DNA of 55,389 nt from Bacillota bacterium. Its GTDB lineage: Bacteria > Bacillota > Dethiobacteria > Dethiobacterales > Dethiobacteraceae. Within the stretch, counting starts at the first letter, position 1, and every line of letters begins with the position of its first letter. Below are positions 8,838 through 15,930 of the stretch, piece by piece. The translations under genes were made by a program, and so were the position numbers. The notes under the pieces were generated by a model. That model saw nothing but the letters and a program-made list of their open reading frames with translations. It did not search any database and was not told the origin of the DNA. The stretch covers positions 1 to 55,389 of the forward strand of contig QLUR01000017.1 of assembly GCA_018725565.1 (NCBI GenBank). The letters run 5' to 3'.

Positions 8838-11179
8838 TTGATAAACTCCTCTGTCCATTCGTTATCGGTAGCTTTCTGCTTTGATTTAAGTGCAGTTAGG
8901 AATTCAATAAGTGCGAAGTACAGGCGCTTATACCTGAAATCATCGTCCCTTAATACTGTCAGCAATTCAGAATATTGCTCTGGCTTCTGACGAACTGCAT
9001 CAACTGAGAACCAGTAATCCTCGCCAACCTTAGTAAAACAAGGATATTCAAAGATTTCATGTTTGCTTTCCGGCTCATCAATTTTTTTGCAGTGGTCAGC
9101 ATCCATAACCTCAGCTTGCTTGAAGTCGGCGATAATTTGGGGGATCTTTGCCATGATAATTTCATTATCATAGTACGTCCTGTCTAACACATCATCCACA
9201 TTATCAAACTGATCTAATAAATTATAAATAATGAAGGACAGAATTTCTGAAGGCAAACCATTGGAGTCAAGTGCAAAATCGTAATACGAATCATCGTATA
9301 CTTCACCTGTATCTTCATCAGTTTCCATGCACTCGTGGTATTCGTGCCAACATCTCAGGGTCGAGAATGCTTTTTCAAGGAAAGCCCAATATCCATCATC
9401 GCTGCCATTACTATCTGATTCAAGCAGAGATTCCAGCTTAGGAACAAGAATGAACTCATCCACTTTTTCCTGCGCCATGTCATATAGCATCTCAAGAACC
9501 TTGTCGTCTAAAACCTTTCTGCCGTCAAAAAAAGTAACGAGACCCTTTGATAATTGGGCCTTCTTATCAGCAGATACTTTGTCGAATGTCCTCCTTATAT
9601 TTAACGCACAGAAATACTCCTGAAATGAACGGTGAACAAAGCGGTATTTGCCGCCGTCCAATAGCAAAATGCAGAGGTTCCCACAGAGGTCTTGCAGGAA
9701 ATCATCAGCATTCACCGCTTTGAGAAAGTTCTTCCGACAATGTTCGAAATAGTTTTTAAACTCGTCTTCAGTAAATTCGTAGTTTTCATCTTTATATGAT
9801 AAGAAGCAAATCTTCGCCAGCAACTCAGAAATCTCGTCTTTTGACAGCCCTGATTTAAACTCTCTTACGAGCAGTTTATTGTCATCATGCTTCTTAGCCA
9901 GCGTATCAAAAGCTTTCTCATAGAACTTATGGATTTTTGAAGGTACTTCGGCATACTCCTCAAAAGTCATAAGCATAATCGTCAGCAACAACGGATTCTC
10001 AGCAAACTCTTTATGACTCCACCAGAGGTCGTTATCTAAACGTGCGCGAAAATTTTCTTTAATTTTCTCCTCACCATCGCTGAAAGCAAAATTATTAATC
10101 ATTTTCACTGCTTGCATCTTACTGAAAGGCTGTAACTCCATTTCGCAGAAGTTGTTCATCCCTATAAAAACCCGCGACGGGCGCGATGACAGCACAAAGC
10201 AATTATTAGGATAGCTACACGCCAGGTTCTCTAACCCCTGGGAGAATCGCATCGATACCGAAGATTTTACCTCGTCCATTCCATCGAATAACAACAGAAA
10301 TAAGCCAGCAGTAAGTGCAGATATCAACTGGGCCTGTGTTATATTTACATTGAATTGCTTGACAACCGAATGAATGTATTCAAATAGGTTACTAGTGCTT
10401 TCGCCGAATTCTTTCAATGGTATGAAAATTGGCAACAATCCTAGCGAGTCGTAGTTATCAATAGCATTCAGCAATAGATGACGCATCATCATTGTTTTGC
10501 CAAGGCCACCTGTGCCCGACACAATCACATAGTTTGAGATAGATCGAAGCCGAGCAACAGTAATGCCGCCGATAACCTTATCGTTGTATTTCAGATCATT
10601 GCACACATAAAAGTCATAAAACTCCCTTGGAGTTTTATCGTAAAGCAATGTTTTCAGCTTTCTGTGCCAATTATACGTTTTATCTAAATAGACACGGACT
10701 GCGTCATTACCGGTACAGATCTCGTCACCATGAGCAGCGAGAACAACCATCGCATAGTCACGGATAGCTTTCTTCATATTGGTAAAAAGCAATCCTATGT
10801 CATTTCCACTTGTTTCAATATCTTTACCTGACTTTGATACACTTGTCTCCCACTCTTCGGCGAATTCGACGAGAGACAAAACATCGCCAGATGGATTTGA
10901 GAGTTTCTTAGCCGATACGATAGTACGAGTTACATTGTCGTTGAATTCTTGTACTTTCGTTTCCTTACCTCTGGAATCCTTGTTGCCAAGTGAATCAGAA
11001 AGTTCTTGTGCACTCCGGTTCAATTTCAGCACTTGCTCATAAAACGCTCTCTCAGCGGTTTGACCGGTATTACTCTTGTCAGGAACGGCAATGTTACCTG
11101 ACATTGTTTGTATATAAATAATTGTCTGGGAGCCGACGCTCGCGTGATTATCCACTTTACCAATAGGCGTTTCATTCAT
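8834..11179 (-). CDS. NACHT-domain NTPase (NLR-like defence protein)
   Basis: This is a 781-aa STAND-type ATPase. The P-loop GTGGLGKT is at residues 222-229, the Walker B stretch LLLFDGMDEV at 295-304, and CFVLSSRPSR follows as the NACHT sensor segment. The region after it (PLLLTIMLMTFEE; VHRSFQEYFCAL) matches the helical part typical of NACHT proteins. The C-terminal ~200 residues are probably the sensor. The first ~32 residues are not a folded effector domain but a short motif, QTIIYIQTMSGNI at 18-30, shared with both adjacent genes. NACHT proteins in bacteria are known anti-phage sensors that oligomerise on activation. The start overlaps the upstream stop by four bases (ATGA), so it is coupled to the putative effector. 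No catalytic effector domain is fused, so killing must come from a partner. Confidence 0.88.
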   Translation of the reverse strand: MNETPIGKVDNHASVGSQTIIYIQTMSGNIAVPDKSNTGQTAERAFYEQVLKLNRSAQELSDSLGNKDSRGKETKVQEFNDNVTRTIVSAKKLSNPSGDVLSLVEFAEEWETSVSKSGKDIETSGNDIGLLFTNMKKAIRDYAMVVLAAHGDEICTGNDAVRVYLDKTYNWHRKLKTLLYDKTPREFYDFYVCNDLKYNDKVIGGITVARLRSISNYVIVSGTGGLGKTMMMRHLLLNAIDNYDSLGLLPIFIPLKEFGESTSNLFEYIHSVVKQFNVNITQAQLISALTAGLFLLLFDGMDEVKSSVSMRFSQGLENLACSYPNNCFVLSSRPSRVFIGMNNFCEMELQPFSKMQAVKMINNFAFSDGEEKIKENFRARLDNDLWWSHKEFAENPLLLTIMLMTFEEYAEVPSKIHKFYEKAFDTLAKKHDDNKLLVREFKSGLSKDEISELLAKICFLSYKDENYEFTEDEFKNYFEHCRKNFLKAVNADDFLQDLCGNLCILLLDGGKYRFVHRSFQEYFCALNIRRTFDKVSADKKAQLSKGLVTFFDGRKVLDDKVLEMLYDMAQEKVDEFILVPKLESLLESDSNGSDDGYWAFLEKAFSTLRCWHEYHECMETDEDTGEVYDDSYYDFALDSNGLPSEILSFIIYNLLDQFDNVDDVLDRTYYDNEIIMAKIPQIIADFKQAEVMDADHCKKIDEPESKHEIFEYPCFTKVGEDYWFSVDAVRQKPEQYSELLTVLRDDDFRYKRLYFALIEFLTALKSKQKATDNEWTEEFIK

Positions 11180-12063
11180 AGTTTTATATCCCCATTCATT
11201 GTCTCGATTGAGATGAACTTCTGGTTTTGCACTGTTCCGTAGTTGTTAACGGTTATCCGTTTAGGGTCAGTGTTAATTGGCTGTAGATTGGAAGCTCCCG
11301 AATCTTCTGATGTAACATTACTTGCTGCTTCTCCGGCAACTTCCAAGGTTCCACAGGCCACATCTCCTACATCCTTTATTTGAGTGACATTGATTGCCCT
11401 AGTAATGGCATCTCCTAATTTACCCTCATGCTTTCGCTCAGCCCCATCTCTTGGCGGACATAATAGGTCAAAGGTTGCTTTTCCTGCCTTATTGTCATTC
11501 CTATTAACAATAATAAAATGCCACACTCCCAGCAGAAATGACTGCAAGCAGAAGTTGTTCATGCTTCGGAGGTTTGCTTTTGTTATACCTTGTCCACTAT
11601 CTCCAATGTAAAATACCTGAGTATCGTCTATGCTATGATCAGCTTCTATTATTTCAAGAAGAGCTTTTACAAGGCGTTCATCCTTCTTTATGCTTGTACC
11701 TGATTCAATAAAGCCTGCAACAAAATCGGACATCATCGAAAGAGCTCTGGGATATTCCGTTGTAACACGGCTATCAAATGCTGAAACCACAGCTGAATCA
11801 TCAAATGGTAAGTATACACTTTTGGATATTTTGCATGACTTATAATCCGAAGTATTTCCTTTGAAGGTGGCTTTTGTTGTAGCTGTTGGCTCGTTGTAGT
11901 CGGGAATAACAACCTTTAATAAAGCAACCAGCATTTTCGGGGCAGACAACCCGTCGCTTTCTCCTCTATAATGTTCTCTGACTCCTTTTCGCGGCTTTCT
12001 TGCCTGCAGAAGAAGTGTAAAATAAATCCCGCCGCTGAGTCGCACATTTTCATTTTTTGTCAT
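11176..12063 (-). CDS. Uncharacterised 295-aa protein with C-terminal motif shared with NACHT; candidate effector or adaptor
   Basis: This is the first gene of the defence operon. I start it at 12063 because GGAGG precedes that ATG by 7 bases; the longer frame from 12120 lacks a site. The body (about 1-225) is a conserved-looking domain beginning NVRLSGGIYFTLLLQARKPR, a type I recall in Firmicutes hypothetical proteins of unknown function. A low-complexity Ser/Thr/Asn/Gly linker follows (about 230-268). The last ~23 residues hold QKFISIETMNGDI, the motif repeated in the NACHT N-terminus. Motif at the effector C-terminus and at the receptor N-terminus is the known layout for bacterial amyloid-signalling pairs. 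There is no recognisable toxin fold, so the effector role is inferred only from position and motif. Confidence 0.72.
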   Translation of the reverse strand: MTKNENVRLSGGIYFTLLLQARKPRKGVREHYRGESDGLSAPKMLVALLKVVIPDYNEPTATTKATFKGNTSDYKSCKISKSVYLPFDDSAVVSAFDSRVTTEYPRALSMMSDFVAGFIESGTSIKKDERLVKALLEIIEADHSIDDTQVFYIGDSGQGITKANLRSMNNFCLQSFLLGVWHFIIVNRNDNKAGKATFDLLCPPRDGAERKHEGKLGDAITRAINVTQIKDVGDVACGTLEVAGEAASNVTSEDSGASNLQPINTDPKRITVNNYGTVQNQKFISIETMNGDIKL

Positions 12064-12360
12064 GGCTTGTCCTCCGTAAGATTTACTAACATAACTAACG
12101 CTAATATCTTTACTAACCATAGTAGGCTAACTTAACAAACTATTGGATGCTCTTGTGAGAAATCGCAGGGGCATTTTTTTATTACTTCTAGACCCGAGTA
12201 TTTGGTGAGTTTGTTTCCAAATCAATTCATAACAAATCCTACTAAATCATTTTAACAGAACAAGCTCTGGAAATCAATGTTATTTTACTGACTAGCATGA
12301 TAAGCCACTGATTTCCTTCCTGCGATTGCTCACGCAATTCAAATCACAGGAGGAAATCTG
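12064..12360. promoter_or_regulatory. Divergent intergenic region between defence operon and prophage early genes
   Basis: This stretch of about 300 bases must hold the promoters for the minus-strand defence operon and the plus-strand early region. I see TTACTAAC at 12083-12090 and 12110-12117, with ACTAAC at 12094-12099 between them, a cluster that could be an operator ahead of the defence operon. A second candidate is the perfect 8-bp inverted repeat GGAAATCA (12269-12276) and TGATTTCC (12309-12316) ahead of the sigma-like gene. No -35/-10 pair stands out on either strand. No small ORF with an SD site was evident. Confidence 0.4.
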
Positions 12361-13053
12361 ATGAAAAAACAAGCAAGTCAAAGTGAAAAGTCTTTCAAAC
12401 CCACCCCTATTCCACACCACACAAAATTTGGTGATCCGATGGCTTACTATACGCTATCGGACGATGGGAAAATCCACACCGAGGTGTCACGGGCAGTTTG
12501 CCTTGCCCATACTGACGAAACGGACAACCCATTCCCTCAACGCTGGTATGTCGATGAAGAATCCGGTCTTGTTGTCCGCTTGCCTCGTAATCAAATGGGC
12601 GAAGACCTCTCACGCGACAATATGCGCTTTATATGGCGAGAGCAAAAGCATCAGGATCGAAAATTCCAATGTATATCGAAAGACACGAATAAATGCAACC
12701 AAAATTGCGAGGATTGTGACAAGAAGCGTGTAAGTCGCACCGTTGAACTCGATAAACCGTTGAGAAACGATGCCGACGTCGAAGGAACAAATACATTTTT
12801 CGAGCCTTCCGACCCCACTAATATCACAGATATTTTAGAACAAAAGGCTGTATTAGACACACTCCACGCCGCTCTTGCTGCTCTTACCCAAGGAGACCGA
12901 GACCTTATAAAAGACCGTGTTATCCTTAAAAAAACCGTGCGTGAATTAGCGCCTAAATACAATTTTAAATCATCACGCAGCATTACTGTTCATGAGCGTC
13001 GTACCCTTGACATTCTGCGAAATAACGAAGCCCTGAAGAAGTTTTTCGAATAA
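12361..13053 (+). CDS. Sigma-factor-like phage regulator
   Basis: This 230-aa protein opens the rightward early region behind AGGAGG. Its C-terminal ~75 residues (LAALTQGDRDLIKDRVILKK, then VRELAPKY and RSITVHERRTLDIL) look like sigma-70 region 4 with an HTH. The middle carries a cysteine cluster, CISKDTNKCNQNCEDCDKK, that could bind zinc. Proteins of this type are annotated in Firmicutes prophages as sigma-like transcription regulators. It is transcribed divergently from the defence operon across a ~300-base gap, so it may drive phage early genes. No region 2 is evident, so it is unlikely to act as a complete sigma factor. Confidence 0.7.
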   Translation: MKKQASQSEKSFKPTPIPHHTKFGDPMAYYTLSDDGKIHTEVSRAVCLAHTDETDNPFPQRWYVDEESGLVVRLPRNQMGEDLSRDNMRFIWREQKHQDRKFQCISKDTNKCNQNCEDCDKKRVSRTVELDKPLRNDADVEGTNTFFEPSDPTNITDILEQKAVLDTLHAALAALTQGDRDLIKDRVILKKTVRELAPKYNFKSSRSITVHERRTLDILRNNEALKKFFE

Positions 13054-13074
13054 CCAGCCTCCATCAGTACGCAA

Positions 13075-13110
13075 CCGCCCCTCTTCTGTCTGTAGACGGT
13101 AGAGGGGCGG
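13075..13110 (+). ncRNA. Conserved stem-loop, copy 1
   Basis: A perfect 10-bp stem, CCGCCCCTCT at 13075-13084 and AGAGGGGCGG at 13101-13110, encloses CTGTCTGTAGACGGT. The same loop core and downstream strand recur at 17881-17918 with a compensated stem. It lies between a stop codon and the SD site of the gene starting at 13141. No T-run follows, so it is not an obvious terminator. It could be an RNA-processing, mRNA-stability or protein-binding site. Confidence 0.7.
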
Positions 13111-13140
13111 TAAAGCCTTCTCGGAAACGGAGGCAAGAAA

Positions 13141-13323
13141 ATGCAAACAAAAGCAAATGAAAGGAACTGGGAAATGCGAGATACCGAGCTGGATGAAGAA
13201 CTTGCAGGCATCCTCACGGCAATAAGCGTTGTATCCAAACGTCTCGCCAAGAAGCTGCTTGCGCTTCAAAGGCGGGATGAGTCCACCGGGAAAGGGGGTA
13301 CACCAGATGGGCAAGATGAGTGA
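13141..13323 (+). CDS. Small phage protein, unknown
   Basis: This 60-aa protein has a good SD site (ACGGAGGCAAGAAAATG). It is highly charged and probably helical in the middle (ELAGILTAISVVSKRLAKKL), with a polar glycine-rich tail. I recognise no domain. It is the first gene after the sigma-like regulator and overlaps the next gene slightly, so it belongs to the early replication operon. A small DNA-binding or accessory role is possible but unsupported. Confidence 0.65.
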   Translation: MQTKANERNWEMRDTELDEELAGILTAISVVSKRLAKKLLALQRRDESTGKGGTPDGQDE

Positions 13324-13639
13324 ACTTGACCTCTGTGTCGGCGAACTGCGGAGTGCCGCGCAATCCTTAAACACAGTGGCGGACAGCATGGTAGCCCTGT
13401 TCAGCAGCGGTAACATCCCCGGATCAATGGTTGAGCCGAAAACCAATACGACCACTACGAAACCTAAACCAATAACGCTGGAACAAGTACGCGCGGTGCT
13501 TGCGGAGAAATCTCGCGACGGACACACCGCAGAGATTAGGGCATTGCTTGAAAAACACGGTGCTGCAAAACTGTCGGAGATCGCTCCCGACAAATATGCA
13601 GATCTGCTTGCGGAAGCTGAGGTGCTGGGAAATGGGTAA
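13307..13639 (+). CDS. Small phage early protein (110 aa)
   Basis: I start this at the ATG at 13307, after AAAGGGGGT; upstream in-frame sequence lacks an SD site. The N-terminus is helical, the middle is a Thr/Lys/Pro linker, and the last ~50 residues (LEQVRAVLAEKSRDGHTAEI and on) form a compact domain that recurs in clostridial prophages just upstream of DUF2800. Similar phage proteins often carry the odd automatic name rRNA biogenesis protein rrp5, which I would not trust as a function. The stop overlaps the next start. It may be an accessory replication or recombination protein. Confidence 0.7.
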   Translation: MGKMSELDLCVGELRSAAQSLNTVADSMVALFSSGNIPGSMVEPKTNTTTTKPKPITLEQVRAVLAEKSRDGHTAEIRALLEKHGAAKLSEIAPDKYADLLAEAEVLGNG

Positions 13640-14753
13640 ACACGCTCTTCTCTCGGCTTCCTCATCCCACAGGTGGCTGAACTGCCCGCCCTCCGCAAGG
13701 CTCTGTGAGAGTTTTGAGGATAAAGGCAGTGGCTATGCCGCCGAAGGCACGGACGCACACACACTCTGCGAGTATAAGCTTAGAGCTGCTCTTGGCTTCT
13801 CAGCCAAAGACCCAACAGTCCACCTTACCTACTACAACGAGGAGATGGAGGATTGTGCCAACGGTTACGCCGCCTATATCCTTGAACTGGTGGAAACGGC
13901 GAAACAAAACTGTATCGACCCGGTTGTCCTCATTGAACAACGACTCGACTTTTCCAAGTATGTTCAGGGCGGCTTCGGTACCGGTGACTGTGTGGTAATC
14001 GCTGACGGTACGCTCCACATCGTGGACTACAAGCACGGGCAGGGTGTTCTGGTGGAAGCCGAGGACAACCCGCAAATGAAGCTCTATGCCTTGGGGGCCT
14101 TGGAAATCTTCGACGGCATCTACGACATCGATACTGTTTCCATGACCGTATACCAACCACGGCGCGACAATGTGTCCACTCACAAGGTGTTCAAGGAGTC
14201 CCTGTACCAATGGGCTGAGGAAGTTCTAAAACCAGCAGCCGAACTCGCTTACGCCGGGGACGGAAAATTATACTGCGGTGAATGGTGTCAGTTCTGCAAA
14301 GCAAAGCAAGAGTGCCGAGCCAGAGCCGAACGTAACCTGGAACTCGCCCGATATGACTTCAAGCTTCCACCTCTGCTGGAGGACGATGAGGTTGAGGATA
14401 TCCTCGGGAAAATAGACGGCCTGATCTCGTGGGCAAACGACATCAAGGATTACGCACTGGAGGCCGCCCTCGGCGGTAAGCAGTGGGACGGGTGGAAACT
14501 GGTCGAAAGCCGCTCCAACCGCAGATACACCAATGAAACAGTAGTCGCCAACACAGTAAGTAGTGCAGGTTTTGACCCATACGACCACAAGGTCCTCGGC
14601 GTCACTGCCATGCAAAAGCTACTCGGTAAATCCCGCTTTGACGAACTCCTCGCGGCCTACATTGAAAAGCCGCAAGGCAAACCGACGCTCGTGCCGGAGA
14701 GCGATAAACGACCGGCAATCAATAGCGCACAACAAGACTTTAATGAATTTTAA
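13632..14753 (+). CDS. DUF2800 protein, RecB-like PD-(D/E)xK nuclease fold
   Basis: This 373-aa phage protein is a member of DUF2800. The conserved core includes GYAAEGTDAHTLCEY, FGTGDCVVIADGTLHIVDYK (the GTxD and DYK parts of a PD-(D/E)xK site) and a C-terminal cysteine group (CGEWCQFCKAKQEC) like the iron-sulphur cluster cysteines of AddB/Cas4-type nucleases. It probably processes DNA ends during phage recombination or replication. I chose the ATG at 13632, which overlaps the upstream stop. It is followed by the ssDNA-binding protein gene, a pairing seen repeatedly in clostridial prophages. Confidence 0.85.
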   Translation: MGKHALLSASSSHRWLNCPPSARLCESFEDKGSGYAAEGTDAHTLCEYKLRAALGFSAKDPTVHLTYYNEEMEDCANGYAAYILELVETAKQNCIDPVVLIEQRLDFSKYVQGGFGTGDCVVIADGTLHIVDYKHGQGVLVEAEDNPQMKLYALGALEIFDGIYDIDTVSMTVYQPRRDNVSTHKVFKESLYQWAEEVLKPAAELAYAGDGKLYCGEWCQFCKAKQECRARAERNLELARYDFKLPPLLEDDEVEDILGKIDGLISWANDIKDYALEAALGGKQWDGWKLVESRSNRRYTNETVVANTVSSAGFDPYDHKVLGVTAMQKLLGKSRFDELLAAYIEKPQGKPTLVPESDKRPAINSAQQDFNEF

Positions 14754-14766
14754 GGAGGAAAATCTT

Positions 14767-15339
14767 ATGTCCACTAATGCAAACAAAGCCAATCCAATGA
14801 AGGTCATCACAGGTCCCGACACCCGCTGGTCTTACGCCAATGTCTGGGAAGCAAAATCCATTAACGGCGGCACTCCAAAGTTCTCGGTATCGCTGATCAT
14901 CCCCAAGTCCGACACCCGCACCGTGGCTAAAATCAAGTCTGCAATTGAAGCTGCCTACCATGAGGGCGAAGCAAGGCTGAAAGGCAACGGAAAATCCGTA
15001 CCGCCCCTTTCCACCATCAAGACGCCCCTGCGCGATGGTGATGCCGAACGCCCGGACGATCCAGCCTACGCCAATTCCTACTTCATCAATGCAAACTCAG
15101 CGACTGCACCCGGTATTGTTGATGCCGACCGCCAACCTATCTTCACACGATCCGAGGTTTACAGCGGTGTTTATGGAAGGGCAAGTATCAATTTTTATGC
15201 TTTCAACAGCAACGGCAACAGGGGCATCGCCTGCGGATTGAACAACCTGCAGAAAACCCGCGACGGTGAACCGCTCGGCGGCAAATCCCGCGCGGAGGAC
15301 GACTTCGCCACTTACGACGAAGAGGATTTCCTCAGCTAA
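14767..15339 (+). CDS. DUF2815 single-stranded DNA-binding protein
   Basis: This 190-aa protein belongs to DUF2815, a phage group related to T7 gp2.5-type ssDNA-binding proteins. The start is set by TAAGGAGGAAAATCTT ahead of the ATG. An OB-fold-like region (KFSVSLIIPK; YSGVYGRASINFYAFN; GIACGLNNLQ) is followed by an acidic C-terminal tail (EDDFATYDEEDFLS) of the kind used to recruit replication partners. It follows the DUF2800 nuclease-like gene and precedes DNA polymerase, interrupted only by the broken HNH gene. Confidence 0.85.
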   Translation: MSTNANKANPMKVITGPDTRWSYANVWEAKSINGGTPKFSVSLIIPKSDTRTVAKIKSAIEAAYHEGEARLKGNGKSVPPLSTIKTPLRDGDAERPDDPAYANSYFINANSATAPGIVDADRQPIFTRSEVYSGVYGRASINFYAFNSNGNRGIACGLNNLQKTRDGEPLGGKSRAEDDFATYDEEDFLS

Positions 15340-15408
15340 GACCAATGACTCCAAGGGTGGTGGGCTCCGCGCCTGCCACCCTATACGGGGTTATGAAAGG
15401 ACGGTCAT

Positions 15409-15930
15409 ATGGAAAACGAAATATGGAAAGATATTCCCGGCTACGAAGGTAAATATCAAGCCAGCGCGCTGGGCCGTATAAAAAGTCTTGAGCGTACAGT
15501 GCACAGTTCAAATCAATATTCGCCCTTTGATTTTACATCAAAGGTAAGGACTCTTCAGCCCGGAAAGCGCGACAAATGCGGCCACCTAGCTGTTGTCCTG
15601 AATGACCCCAGAAAGTCATTTGGCGTTCATCAACTTGTAATGCTGGCATTTGCCGGTGAGCCGCCTTCAGGCTTTTATGTTCTTCATAACAACGGCGATC
15701 CGGCAGATAACAGGCTGTCAAACCTTCGCTATGACACATAATCTGAAAATATTATTGATGTTTTCAGGCAAGGGCGGGCTTGGAAAAAATTATCTACTGA
15801 GGACGCTGAACAGATCAAATTCGGATTGTGCTGTAAGATCTCCTGTCGTGAGCACGGAGAAATATACGGTGTCACTCACCAGACAATAAGCAAGATAAAA
15901 AACGGAGTGAGATTCATATGGAAAATATAA
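15409..15930 (+). pseudogene. NUMOD4/HNH homing endonuclease interrupted by an in-frame stop
   Basis: The first 110 codons read as a NUMOD4 domain (EIWKDIPGYEGKYQASALGR) plus an HNH core (FGVHQLVMLAFAGEPPSGFY, then HNNGDPADNRLSNLRYDT). A TAA at 15739-15741 then stops it, but the same frame continues SENIIDVFRQGRAWKKLS and ends with an HTH-like segment (YGVTHQTISKIKNG) at 15930. Intact relatives read through this point with Gln (DTQSEN), so one C-to-T change, CAA to TAA, explains the stop. The gene sits between the ssDNA-binding protein and polymerase genes, a classic niche for free-standing homing endonucleases. Its end overlaps the polymerase start. Confidence 0.8.

Noticed and set aside
13075-13110. 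Reading the stem-loop as an ordinary rho-independent terminator
   Set aside because: No T-run follows on either strand, and the conserved copy at 17881 keeps loop sequence as well as pairing.
13500-13631. Upstream in-frame extension of the DUF2800 gene
   Set aside because: It is the shadow of the 110-aa gene in another frame; the ATG at 13632 begins the recognisable MGKHALLSASSSHRWLNCPP start of the family.
12973-13764. 263-codon minus-strand frame over early phage genes
   Set aside because: It has no SD site, spans several good plus-strand genes and has no recognisable domain.
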